Shown piece by piece: positions 17,231 through 27,624 of a stretch of 40,268 nucleotides of DNA. The position numbers and the translations under genes are program-made. The notes beneath the pieces are model-generated. The model did not search any database and was not told the origin of the DNA. It worked only from the letters and a program-made list of their open reading frames with translations. Positions within the stretch are counted from its first letter, which is position 1. The number at the start of each line of letters is the position of its first letter. The DNA comes from Reclinomonas americana ATCC 50394 (Eukaryota > Jakobida > Jakobea > Jakobida), in the NCBI GenBank assembly GCA_048213135.1, contig PS015129.1, forward strand, positions 79,369-119,636, read 5' to 3'.

Positions 17231-19790
17231 TTACACGCGGTCGCTCCTGGCCGAGTGGCTGCCATCACGAGGCGACGCAGCGTGCGCGTGGATGTTGTGT
17301 CCGTTGACGACCAGCGGTGCACTGGCCTCGTCGTCGTCGTCGTGGTGCGCAAACGAAATGTTGCTGTTGCGCTTGCCAATGGCACTGGCGGCGTCGTGGC
17401 ACAGCCACATGGCGAACTCGGGCTGCTTCGGCACGGCGTTGTAGTCGTCCGGCACGTGCCACTCGGTGTGATCCTGGAACAGCTGGTCCTTTGGCGGCAC
17501 CGTGGGGCAGAAGACACGCACAATGAAGCCGCTGAATGCGCCGCAGCCGAGGCCCATGGCCAGACTGATGCCAGTGGAGGCCAACTGGTACAGCGCCTGG
17601 TCATCGCCACGAGCGAACAGCGAGTTGAAGTCCTGGCCGTACACAATGGAGGAGGCCGTGGCTGTGCTGACCACACCCGAGATACCGCCGAGAATGCCGG
17701 GCAGGCCGTGCAGCGCCAGCACGCCGCAAGTGTCCTGCAGACCAATGGTGCGCTCCAGGAACGGAATAATGTACTTGTAGGTGATGCACGACAGAATGCC
17801 GGCGACAAAGCCAATCGTGGCGGCGCCCTGTGCGTGAGCAGGAGCAGTGGGGAGTGAGGTGGTGGATCGGAAAAATTAGGAAATGGTGAGTGACACGCAA
17901 CACCAGGCCCGATAATAAGATCCGACGACGTGCCGACAGCGACACCGCCAGCCAGAGTGGCGTTCTGGATCATGACCATGTCAAAGTGACCGTTGGTGAG
18001 CTTGCTCATGGCGAACGTGCTGATGACGCTGGACGAGAGCGACAGCACAGTGTTGATGACGACGCGGAACTGCGAGTTGCCAGAGATGGCGGCGTTGAAC
18101 GACGGCCAGCTGCAAGACAAAGAGGTGAGCACGACAGCGAGGAAGACATGGAAGAAGGCCGCCGCTGCAGCGGTGCGTCCACGAAACTAACTGTAAAGAG
18201 GAGAGTAGCATGTCAGAAAATGAAACGAACAAGAGAGAGAGAATGATGGGTACGCAACATCCACAGGAAGAACGTTCCAATGACGGCGAAGCTGCAAACA
18301 AGCAAGGACAGGATGTGAGGCGAACAGCGCACGCGAAGTGTCTCTGACAGGTTTGCAAATCACACACACACACTCACATGTCGCTCTGGTAGCTGGAGGT
18401 GCGATCGGACGCGGTCTTGCCCTCCTTCGGCGACAGTACCATGCTGGCCGCCAGGCCAAAGAAGGCACCGAACTNNNNNNNNNNNNNNNNNNNNNNNNNN
18501 NNNNNNNNNNNNNNNNNNNNNNNNNNNNNNNNNNNNNNNNNNNNNNNNNNNNNNNNNNNNNNNNNNNNNNNNNNNNNNNNNNNNNNNNNNNNNNNNNNNN
18601 NNNNNNNNNNNNNNNNNNNNNNNNNNNNNNNNNNNNNNNNNNNNNNNNNNNNNNNNNNNNNNNNNNNNNNNNNNNNNNNNNNNNNNNNNNNNNNNNNNNN
18701 NNNNNNNNNNNNNNNNNNNNNNNNNNNNNNNNNNNNNNNNNAATGAGGGCGCCAAAGCTGATGAGGAAGGCAATGGCGGCAAAGTTGCCGAGGATGAGGT
18801 TGTTCACACTCAGCGACAGTGTCTCCCAGTGGCCCGTGGCCACATTGTGCCAGAACGCCTCGGTCAGGATGCCCCACTCAATGCACACAGCGGCCAGAAT
18901 CATGGTGAAGCCGAGCGCGCCAAAGCCGTAGCGACGCAGGAAGGTCATGAGGTAGCCGAAGCCTGTGTGAGTGAGAGAGTGGAAATGAGAGATTCGGCAT
19001 CGAGACATATACGGAAAAAGCAGGGAGATCTGCATGCGTGCGTCTCACACACCGATGAATGTCATGATGCAAATGCCTGTGGCATGTCGCACACACGTCA
19101 GTTTGGATGCACACCACTCACACACGGAAAAAAAGTAATGGTGAGTTGTGTGTGACGCAACCACTATAGAAGGTGTAAAACGAGGCGACGCGGAACTCGG
19201 GGCCGACTTGATCGGGAATGGAGAGGCCATTCGAGTAATCCGTGAGCGTAAAGTAGAGAATGATAATGGAGACTTGGAAGATGACGAGCGGGAGGAAGAG
19301 ATCCGTCACACGCGACGTCCACGAGCGCGCAATGTGATGATCGTGCGCGCTCATGGTCTTGGAGCGCGCATGCTGAATGTCGCGGTCGACCTCCATCAAC
19401 TGCGTGTCCATGCAGCGCAGGTTCAATTGCAAGCCAACAGTGATGCAGCAACAAAGCGAACACACACACGCAACTCGATTGCGCCGCTGGCGCAGCTCAA
19501 TGAGGTTGCGCTCCAGCTCCGCCACCTGCGCATGCGAATCTCCCTCCGCCGCAAGAGTGCCTGCGCGCGTGCATGCATGACACACAAGTCACGCACTTGC
19601 ACACCAGTGTGCGCCAGCAAAGTGAACATAGATACGGAACGAGAGAGGGCCTCCAGCGTGGAAATCTCCTGCGCGCTCAGTGACGCCAGTTGACGCGACA
19701 GTTGACTGCATGCACACAATGAGCAACACACGCACGCACACTCATGCACGCACAGAGAGAGAGACGCAACTCATTGCTTGTGTGCGCCAT
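17231..19790 (-). CDS. Rh-family ammonium/CO2 channel with N-terminal coiled coil
   Basis: Minus-strand exons in order: 19790-19771, 19705-19605, 19560-19475, 19399-19165, 19076-19053, 18962-18742 (cut by gap), 18474-18376 (cut by gap), 18291-18259, 18109-17902, 17827-17231 (TAA). The membrane part matches Rh (SLC42) glycoproteins: TM1 near VTDLFLPLVIFQVSIIILYF, IGFGYLMTFLRRYGFGALGF, FLWIWPSFNAAISGNSQFRV, HFDMVMIQNATLAGGVAVG, then DTCGVLALHGLPGILGG with the pore His, and a cytosolic EWHVPDDYN. About 100 residues precede TM1, with heptad-like segments (QLSRQLASLSAQEISTLEAL, AQVAELERNLIELRQRRNR). Canonical Rh proteins lack these. The first pore His (IHxFGA) falls in the gap. Four donors are GTTGCGT. 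The gene is divergent from a paralogue only 151 bp away. Confidence 0.9.
18475..18741. other. Assembly gap (N)
   Basis: 267 unknown bases inside the minus-strand Rh gene, replacing about 45 residues around the region equivalent to TM4-TM5, plus intron sequence. Confidence 0.99.
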
Positions 19791-19941
19791 TTTCCTCTGC
19801 TCACTCGCTCTCTTCAAGCGCACTAACTCCTTTCGTTGTGCCGGATTTGGCAGTGGCGACCAGGTGTCTTTTTGGACCGCGGGGAAATTTTAAGAAAGGG
19901 AGAGTCAGTGTGTCTTGCCAACCAAGAAGCGAGAAGAAAGA
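19791..19941. promoter_or_regulatory. Putative bidirectional promoter between the two Rh genes
   Basis: Only 151 bp separate the two start codons of the head-to-head Rh paralogues. The interval is pyrimidine-rich on the left, with CGCGGGGAAATTTTAAGAAA near 19879-19898. No canonical TATA box was found. Shared control is inferred from geometry. Confidence 0.45.
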
Positions 19942-22448
19942 ATGGACTATGAGATGCGAGAGCTGGGCCAGCCGCATGGCGCGTGGCCATTGGGCGGGAA
20001 CAACAAGGAGGCGGCGAACCGGTATGTGCGCGGAGTGGAAGTGCGTGCATGCTTACGTGAGCCCAATTGAACTGATGCGCGCTGTGTGCAGTTTGGTGAC
20101 CGAAGTGGCGCAGCATGCAGAGGTAATAGTCGTCGGTGCTGTTGGTGCGCGCGCAGTGCTCATTGTCGTACACACGCACAGAGGCTCAAGCAAAGAGAGC
20201 AGCATGCAGTCGACGATTTGAACAGTTGCGCTCTCCCTTCCTGTTTGTGCACTCTCCACATTGCTCACACGACGCGCAGACAAACTGTCGGATGCCACTG
20301 TGGCGCCGCACGAGGTGGACACTGCAGAGGTGGCGCTGGCCAAGGCGCGCCGCAAGAGTGAAAAGGTACACGGAGACTCTCCCTCTCCCTCACTCTCACT
20401 CCCAATGCGCTCACTCTGGCGTGCAGATTACGGAGTACCTGCAAGAGGCCAGCAACATTGCGCATCGCGAGTCCGTGGCGCAGCGAGTGTATCCACTCCC
20501 GCACGATGACAAGGGCGCGACGCATGATGGTGGCATTGATGACGTGACTGAGGCGCACCCGCACTCGTCGTTCTGCGACCGCCTGCTCACTGTCATTCCG
20601 GCGCTGCTCTTCGAGACGGTGATGATCATTCTCTTCTGGCGCCTCACGGCCTACGACTTTGCCGTGCTCAGTGCCGCGCAGAGTGGCGCGCCTGCTCGTG
20701 TCACTGATTTCTACGAGTTGAGAATCTCCACTCTCCGCATTAGTCGTGTCTCTCTCTTCTGTCTCGTTCGCTCACCCCTTCTTTGTCTGTGTGCGACGCA
20801 GCATGTACACGGGCATTGCACTCATGGTGTTGGTCGGTTTCGGCTTCCTCATGACATTTATGCGCTCGCACGGATTCGGTGCGCTGGGACTCACCTTTTT
20901 CGTCACGGCCGCCGGCATTCAGTGGGGCATGCTGTGCGTCGCCTTCTGGGAGGTGGTGCACACGGGTGAATGGGATCACCGCTTCGAGCTCAGCATCCTT
21001 CTGCTGATCGAGGGTCTCTTTGCCGCCGCCGCCGTGCTCATCACGCTGGGCGTCGTCATTGGCCGTGTCTCGTTTGTGCAAGTGCTGTACATTCTCGTCC
21101 TCGAGATCCCACTCTACTCGATCAACTACTACATTGGCAAGCACCACTTCAAGGCCTCCGACATTGGCGGCAGGTGAGCGAGAGAGGGGGGAAACGCAAA
21201 GATGTCTCGTGCAGCACGCTGACGACAGTCTCGTGTCGCCACAGCATGTACATTCACTTGTTCGGCGCCGTGTTCGGCCTCACTCTCTCCAAGTTCCTGA
21301 AGGAGGACGCGGTGGCGGCGCGCCAGCGCTCCTCTCAGGAGGACGCCGCCACACGCTACAACAGCGAGCTCACCGGTTTCCTCGGCACTCTGTTCCTGTG
21401 GATGTTGCGTGCAGTGCGCTGTCTGCTGCGTCTCTTTTTTTTTGTCTTAGTGCTCACTCTTCCCCCTCCACATTACTCCCCTGTTTGCCATGCTCAGCTA
21501 GTTGCGTCTGCCACGTGAGCTGTTTTAAGATGCAATCATGCCCTTATGCTTACCATCCTTCTTCTGTCGTCCTCGCAGCTGGCCATCGTTCAACGGCGCG
21601 TTCGCCGGCGACAACCAGTACCGCGTGGTCATCAACACTGTGCTGGCGCTCCTCGGTGCCGTGATTGCCACCGTGGCCACCTCCCACGTGTGCAAGGGCC
21701 AGTTCGATATGGTGACCATGCAGAACGCGACGCTGTGCGGCGGTGTGGCCGTCGGCACTGCTTCCGATCTGGTCATTGGCTCGGGAGTTGCGATATACTC
21801 ACCCGGCCACGCTCTCCTTCTTCTTTCCTCAACTGTCACTGAACGTCCTCCTGTGCAGTCTGCCATCATTGTCGGCACCTGCGCCGGCATCGTCTCCACT
21901 CTTGGCTTCCTGTACATTACGCCATACCTGACCGCCCGGTTCGGCCTGAAGGACACGTGCGGCGTGCTCAACCTGCACGGCGTCCCCGGTGTGATTGCCG
22001 GCATTGGTGGCATGTTTGCCACGGCGCTGGCCAAGGAGATCAACTACGGCCAGGAGTTCGCGCTGCTGTTCCCCAACAACAAGAAGCAGCCGGCGTACCA
22101 ACTGGCCACGCTGGTGGTGTCCATTGGCATTGGATTTGCCGGCGGCTTCCTCTGTGCCATGTTCCTCAACCTCGTTGCGTTTTCACCTCCCCTTTTAAGC
22201 ATCCTTTTGCGCGTCGGACTCACGCAGTGGCGCAGACTCGCTGCATGATGTCACCGGTGAAGCGCTGGTACAGCGACAAGGTCGAGTGGCACACACCAGA
22301 CGACATTGTCGTGCACCCGCTGATCGCCAAGAACATGCAGCTGCGAGTTGCGTTTGCTTGCTCCAATCCTCTCCGTGGTCTATACGTGTGCGACTCACAC
22401 ATCATCGTGCATGCATGCATCCCACAGGCGGCCACAAGTGCCCTCTAA
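19942..22448 (+). CDS. Rh-family ammonium/CO2 channel with N-terminal coiled coil
   Basis: Ten exons join in frame to 569 residues: 19942-20021, 20157-20224, 20280-20365, 20427-20716, 20802-21173, 21245-21403, 21579-21786, 21859-22173, 22236-22346, 22428-22448 (TAA). After a cytosolic region of about 130 residues containing heptad-like segments (EVALAKARRKSEKITEYLQE), TM1 lies near LTVIPALLFETVMIILFW. Rh hallmarks follow: LVGFGFLMTFMRSHGFGALG, SMYIHLFGAVFGLTL with the first pore His, FLWIWPSFNGAFAGDNQYRV, DMVTMQNATLCGGVAVGTAS, DTCGVLNLHGVPGVIAG with the second pore His, and EWHTPDDIVV. Rh proteins conduct NH3/NH4+ and possibly CO2 across the plasma membrane as trimers. The exon 1/2 junction is the least certain; an extra small exon near 20093 is possible but breaks frame. 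The acceptor at 22235 is chosen over one 9 nt earlier because that one gives an early stop. Confidence 0.92.
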
Positions 22449-22702
22449 ACCACCATAGTACCCTTTTTACACGAGAGACGACAAGAGATCTCGTCAGTGT
22501 CGCTTGCTCGCTCTTTTTTTCTCTCTCCATATCTCTTTGCACTCTCTTGGCCCGTCGAAACACACGTAAGTGAAGACGTTGACACGCGGTGTGACTTTGC
22601 GACGAAGAACGAAGACTGTTGTCCCGTCAAAATCCGGCATTTTGTCGTGTCCGAGAGCTCACGCCAGCGCCACGCACACACACACAAGACAACAAGCTGG
22701 AA

Positions 22703-22711
22703 CATATATAG
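22703..22711 (+). promoter_or_regulatory. AT-rich TATA-like element
   Basis: CATATATAG lies 12 nt before the start codon at 22724. This is unusually AT-rich for the region but too close to the ATG for a classical TATA box, unless translation starts further downstream or the leader is extremely short. Weak call. Confidence 0.2.
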
Positions 22712-22723
22712 AAGAGTGAAAGG

Positions 22724-24975
22724 ATGGCCGCGCAACCAGCCGCCGCTGAGCAAGAGCGCCTGATGGCGGAACTGTGCGATATTTGCGGCATTGACAGAGC
22801 TCACGCGTTGCCGCTGCTGCAGCGCACACACTGGGATGTGGCTGTTGCGTGTATGTGCGCTTTCTCCACACACATAGCAGTGACCAACACATGTGTGCAG
22901 GAGGCTGCCATGATGCAACTCGAGGAGGCTCAACAAGTGCCCGACTTGCCGCCGAGTGTTTCGTCTCTCCCTCTCACTCACACACCCACGCTCTCCCTCC
23001 CTTGCGCACACACTCACACTCAAACCAATGTGCCACTACGCAGGGCGATTTCGCAGTCGCGTTGGCCCTGGCGGCAGCGGACGAAGGGGCTGCTGCATGG
23101 AACCCACCTGCTGCGCGACACAACCAACCCCAACCTGAGCAGCCGCTGTCCGTGCCCGCAGCGCCCGCACCTGCACGCGCGGCACCCGTTCCCGCACCAG
23201 CGCAGCAACAATTTGCAGACGTGGAGCGTCGTGTGGCGCACTCTCTGGCCTCTCCGCTGGTGGCACAAGCCGGTCCGGTGGCCGAAGCTGCTCCGTATCG
23301 CGCAGCAGCACAACCGCAATCACTGCCGTCGTACCCGGAAGCATCGCCACCGCGTGCGCAGTATGTTCCACCGGTTCCGGCGCCATCGCCAGTGGTATTA
23401 CCACCACCAGTGGCTCCTGCGCCCGTGGTTCCACCCGTGGCTGTGCAACCAGCTGCTGCTGCCGCGGCTGCAGCTGCACCTCCTGCTGCTGTCGGCGACT
23501 ACGGAGACGAGGCGCTGAATGACGAGTGGGCACTGGCGATTGCAGCGGCGGCGGCGGAACCCGAGCCGCCCGAGGCCGACTTGCCGGCGCGCGTGCTACA
23601 CCTGGAGACGATGAATGCACGGGTGCGTGGTTGCATGTGCTGGTCGTATTGTGGTGTGTGACACTCACCTCTGTGCAGCTGATTCGTTTGCTGGCCGAGA
23701 GCCAGGCTGAGGTGTGTGTATCGTCGGCAATGTATTCTCTCTCCCCACGAATTGACTGACTTGGTTCGCAGGTGGAGGAGCTCACCGGTCAGATGAGTGT
23801 GCTGCTGATGCGCCTGGTGAGTCGAGACAAAGAGAGGGACGCGCTCCACGGTGATTTGACGTTTCCACCATATACAGGATGCCACGGAGCGGGCGGCGAT
23901 GGCTGCTGGTGTGGAGCTGCCGCGTGTGGATTCCCCCGCTGCTGCAGCGGCACCGGCCAGGCCGTTCCCACTCATGGATCTGGCGGCGCAGCGGCAGTCT
24001 CCACCGCGGTTCCGCGCCGAGCCCGTGGCAGCAAGAGCAGCGGCACCAGCGGCAGCCGCGGCAGCCGCCGCACCTGCCGGCGATCCTTCTGAGCGGCCTA
24101 TAACTGTGCGCATGCGACACGGCGCAAATCTCACAGACAGTTGCGTGCACTGACGTGAGAGACCTCGAATGTGCTTCCATTCTCACCGTCGATATTACGC
24201 AGTTCGTGTCAGACCTTCGGCAACGATTGCCGAGTGGAAGCGGAGTTGCGTGTCCACTGCATTGTGCTCTTGTGCTTGCAGTGTGTGTGTGTGTGTGACC
24301 ACCATTTGATGTGCAGTTGTACGCGCGGCCATCCCAGCTTTCGCGCACACGACAGACATGTCGCTGCGATTGATCCGCCGTGGGCGTGAGGTGGTGGATC
24401 CCAACACCGTGGCCGGTTCTGGCACAGAGGAAGGCGAAACCGTAATGGCGATGCAGCGGTGTGTGAGCACGCACAGTCACCTCCTGCAAGTGTCATTGTT
24501 TTCACTCACGCGCTGCCACAGGATTGCGGGCTCGGACCGCCGACTCAAGACCGACCTTCAGCGCCTGGCACACGGTGTTGCCAAGCGCTTGCAGGGTGTC
24601 CACGCATACGACTTTGCGTGGACGCCCGACGCGCATGTCATTGGACACGAGCCCGGCCAACGCGAGTTTGGCGTGATGGCACAAGAGCTGGAAGCGGCCT
24701 TTCCGACGCTGGTCGGCGACGCAGGCCTCGTGGCCACAGGCCACGTGACAACCGCCGACGACAGCAGCGTCACCTTCAAGGCGGTAGCGTACGACCGCAT
24801 CGCTGTGCTGCTGGTGGACGCCCTCAACGAGCACACCGAAGCCCTGGAGCGGACCGAGCGAGCACGACAGGAACTCGCGGCGCTGGTTGATGCACAGGCG
24901 AAATTGCTTGCGGCGCAACACGAGGCGTGCGCGGCATTACTTGCGAGAGTCAACGCACTAGAAAATCAAGAGTGA
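22724..24975 (+). CDS. UBA-like / ubiquitin-like / S74 intramolecular chaperone fusion, copy 1
   Basis: Nine exons join to 577 residues: 22724-22843, 22901-22957, 23044-23622, 23679-23711, 23772-23816, 23878-24139, 24203-24244, 24317-24458, 24522-24975 (TGA). Residues 14-50 are a UBA-like three-helix domain (ELCDICGIDRAHALPLLQR, then THWDVAEAAMMQLEEA). About 60-240 is Pro/Ala-rich linker. Short helical exons (LETMNAR, LIRLLAESQAE, EELTGQMSVLLMRL) form a coiled coil, with a second Ala-rich stretch to about 345. Residues 351-427 are a ubiquitin-like fold (PITVRMRHGANLTDIRVRPS, ATIAEWKR, then MSLRLIRRGREVVDPNTVAG). From Ser431 the endosialidase-type chaperone begins: SDRRLKTDL with Lys436 at +5, EFGVMAQELEAAFPTLVG, YDRIAVLLVDALNEH and a C-terminal coiled coil. 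ICA domains trimerise a partner and self-cleave just before that Ser. The cut would free a protein ending ...MQRIAG. Three donors are GTTGCGT. Confidence 0.88.
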
Positions 24976-25151
24976 AGTGGCTGAATTCCCGAACACACTT
25001 CACAACTCGGCAATGCCGCGCGGCAAGCAAACGCCAGACTGCCTGTGGACAGTAGCAGCAGCAACCACGAAGGGACGGCGACACGAGCGACGAGTTAATC
25101 GCGTTCGTGTCCTGTGATCGCGGCAATCGTTCTATCTTTGAGGAGAAGCCC

Positions 25152-27514
25152 ATGAGCAGACCCAATAGCATTGGAGGCGGCAACGCACAGCAGCCGGTGG
25201 GCGGTGATGTGCCGGAGCAGCCGGGTGGTGGGCGCCTGTCACACACCGAGCAGGAGGCCGCACTGCAGGAGATGTGTGACATTTGTGGCATTGATCGCGA
25301 TGCAGCGCGACCAGTGCTGGAGCGCGCAAACTGGAACGTGCATGTTGCGTGTGGGAGGGAGAATCAGAGAGAGAGAGAGAAAGAGAGTGAGAAGAACATG
25401 GACACAAACACGAGCAATCACAAGTGTTTTTCCGCGTGATCGCTCTTCTGCTGCTGCTCGTGATCCGTCTCTCTGTGTGTACATGCTCTTCCTTACACTC
25501 TCTGCTCTCACTGCTGTCCATCAATACCGCGTTTCTTGCTCACTCTTTCTCATTCTCTGTCGTGTGCTGTTGTTGTCCACTCTGCGTTCACAGGAAGCCG
25601 CCTCGCATTACCTCGACAGCGTGCATGCCATTGATGAGCCGGAGCCGGTGATGATTGGCGGCCCTGGTGTGCTGCTCATGCGACTGGTGCGTTGTCTCGT
25701 TGTGCTGCTTGTGTGTGTACACAGCGCGCTCATGTCTCGGACAATACCAACAATCTCGCAGGCGGCTGCTGTCGGTGCGGAACAGAGTCAGGCACGTGTG
25801 CAGGAGCTGGAGACGCAGAATGCCGAGGTAGGTGTCCTTCCAGCGTTGTTGTTGTCGTTGTTGTGGGGAGTCTCACTGGAATGCATAGTTGACGCGGCGG
25901 CTGGACGAGAGTCAGAGTCAGGTGCCGTGACTTGCGCGAGTCTTTCTCTGTCTGGTGTTGTGTCCTCACTGTTGTTTTGTATAGTCGGAGGCCCGTGCTC
26001 GTCACGTGCGTGAGCTGCTGGCACAGGTGGAGCGACTGCAGCAACAGCTGGTGTGTGTATGTGTTTGTGGGTTCCGTTTGTTTCTGCATGCTGGATTGTT
26101 CACGTTTCCGCTCCACTGACAAGGCCCGTGCGGAGAAACACGTGGAGGACATGCGCGCGGAAGCCAATCGTGTGGCACAAGCGGCAGCCACTGCAGCAGC
26201 AGCAGCTGCCGCCGCTGCCGGCAACATGTACCAGCCAAGTGGTGAAGCATCAGGTGCCGCTGCCGCTGCTGCAGCTCCGGCCGCCGCACCAGCTCCAGCC
26301 GCTTCTCCTGTGGAAGCACCCGCTCCAGCCGCCGCAGTGCAGGCACCGCCCGCAGCAGCAGCCGCTGCGCGTAATGCGCCCGCCGCTGGACCCGTCCTGG
26401 TGGCGCCACCGCAGTCCATGCGCAACATGGATGCTGCCGCTCCACCACCAGCAGCACCAGCAGCAGCCCCCGCGCACCCTGCACCGCACCCCGCACCTGC
26501 ACCCGCACCCGCTGCAGCGGCTGCCGCAGCCTCGGCCGCCGCGCCTGCTGCAGCAGAGGACAGCAATCGCACGCCAGACGGACCCCAACCACCTGCCAGC
26601 TCCGAAGGCAGAAGAATCAATGTCCGCGTGCGCGATGCTCAGCATTTGCACACTGGTTTGTCAAGTGATCCCGTTCTTCTTGTCCTCTCCCGTGCCTCTG
26701 CTCAAGCACAACATTGCGCACAGTGACTGCCATGACCAACGAAACCATCAGTCAGTTGAAGCAGAGTTGCGTATCTGTGTGCGGCATGTACAGGTTTGCT
26801 TTTCTTGAGCACTTATCTCTACTTGACAGCCATCCGCACTGCGTTGCCACGACTGGCGCACCTGAGTGACGAAGACATGCGACTGGTGTACCGCGGACGC
26901 GAGATCTCGCTGGACTCCTCCACACTTGCATCGGTGCCATTCGAGGACGAGGGCGTGGTCACCATTGTGCAGCGGTAAGTGGACGCAGTGGGGGTGTGTC
27001 TTGGTGAGTGCGCTCAAAGTGATACTATTTTCCCTGCAGCATTCGCGGCTCGGACATGCGCTTCAAGACCGATTTGCGACGCCTTGAGGGCGGCGTGTCG
27101 GAGCGGCTGCGCGCAGTGCACGCGTACCAATTTGAGTGGAATTCCGAGGCTGCGCGTGTCGGCTACACACCAGGCGATCGCGAGTTCGGTGTCATGGCGC
27201 AAGAACTGGAGGCCGCCTTCCCGTCGCTGGCTGGCGGTGCGGAGAGTGGCGGAGTGGTCGTCGACACGCAGGTACCGCCATCGAGTGGGTCGTCGGCGCC
27301 GGCCTCCTTCAAAATGGTGGCCTACGAGCGCATCGCCCCGATCCTCATCGATGCCGTCAACGAGCACACCGAGGCGCTGCAGGTGGCGGAGCGCGACTGC
27401 GATCGGCTGCAGTCGCTGGCCGACCAGCAGGCGAAACAACTGCGGGCACAGCAGGAACTTCTCACCATGTTGCAAGCACGTATCGAGGCGCTGGAGAAGG
27501 CGCCAAAGCAGTGA
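25152..27514 (+). CDS. UBA-like / ubiquitin-like / S74 intramolecular chaperone fusion, copy 2
   Basis: Tandem paralogue of the upstream gene, 547 residues in nine exons: 25152-25343, 25594-25686, 25762-25827, 25889-25921, 25985-26050, 26124-26655, 26724-26765, 26830-26974, 27040-27514 (TGA). The UBA-like domain reads EMCDICGIDRDAARPVLER, then ANWNVHEAASHYLDSV. Exons 3-6 encode a longer coiled coil (AEQSQARVQELETQNAE, LTRRLDESQSQ, ARHVRELLAQVERLQQQL) and an Ala/Pro-rich linker. The ubiquitin-like domain (residues about 315-390) shows INVRVRDAQHLHTVTAMTNE, TISQLKQT, then MRLVYRGREISLDSSTLASV and VVTIVQRIRG, colinear with ubiquitin's beta strands and C-terminal tail. Ser394 and Lys399 form the S-D-x-R-x-K motif of the self-cleaving chaperone, followed by EFGVMAQELEAAFPSLAG, YERIAPILIDAVNEHTEAL and a terminal coiled coil. 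Exons 4 and 7 have the same lengths as in copy 1 (33 and 42 nt), and the Ubl-chaperone intron has the same position and phase. Confidence 0.88.
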
Positions 27515-27624
27515 TGCTCGTGCTCATGCCACCATTTTCCATCATGCTTTGACAAAATGAAAACGTGACCACTACACTGTTGACAGGCTGAAGGGAAAAG
27601 TTGCTTTCGTGCTTGCATTGTATC

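Noticed and set aside
20093-20123. Extra small exon in the plus-strand Rh gene (LVTEVAQHAE)
   Set aside because: It has splice-like ends, but including it breaks the frame into the next well-supported exon. Skipping it gives a clean join, though alternative use cannot be excluded.
17231-22448. Assignment of the transporters to the Amt/MEP family
   Set aside because: The MTF(M/L)R-HGFGALG, FLWIWPSFN, IQNA-LAGGVAVG and WH-PDD motifs are those of Rh proteins, not Amt/MEP.
22724-24975. Bacterial or phage contamination as the source of the S74 domain
   Set aside because: The domain is spliced in frame to UBA and Ubl domains by the same intron types as neighbouring eukaryotic genes.
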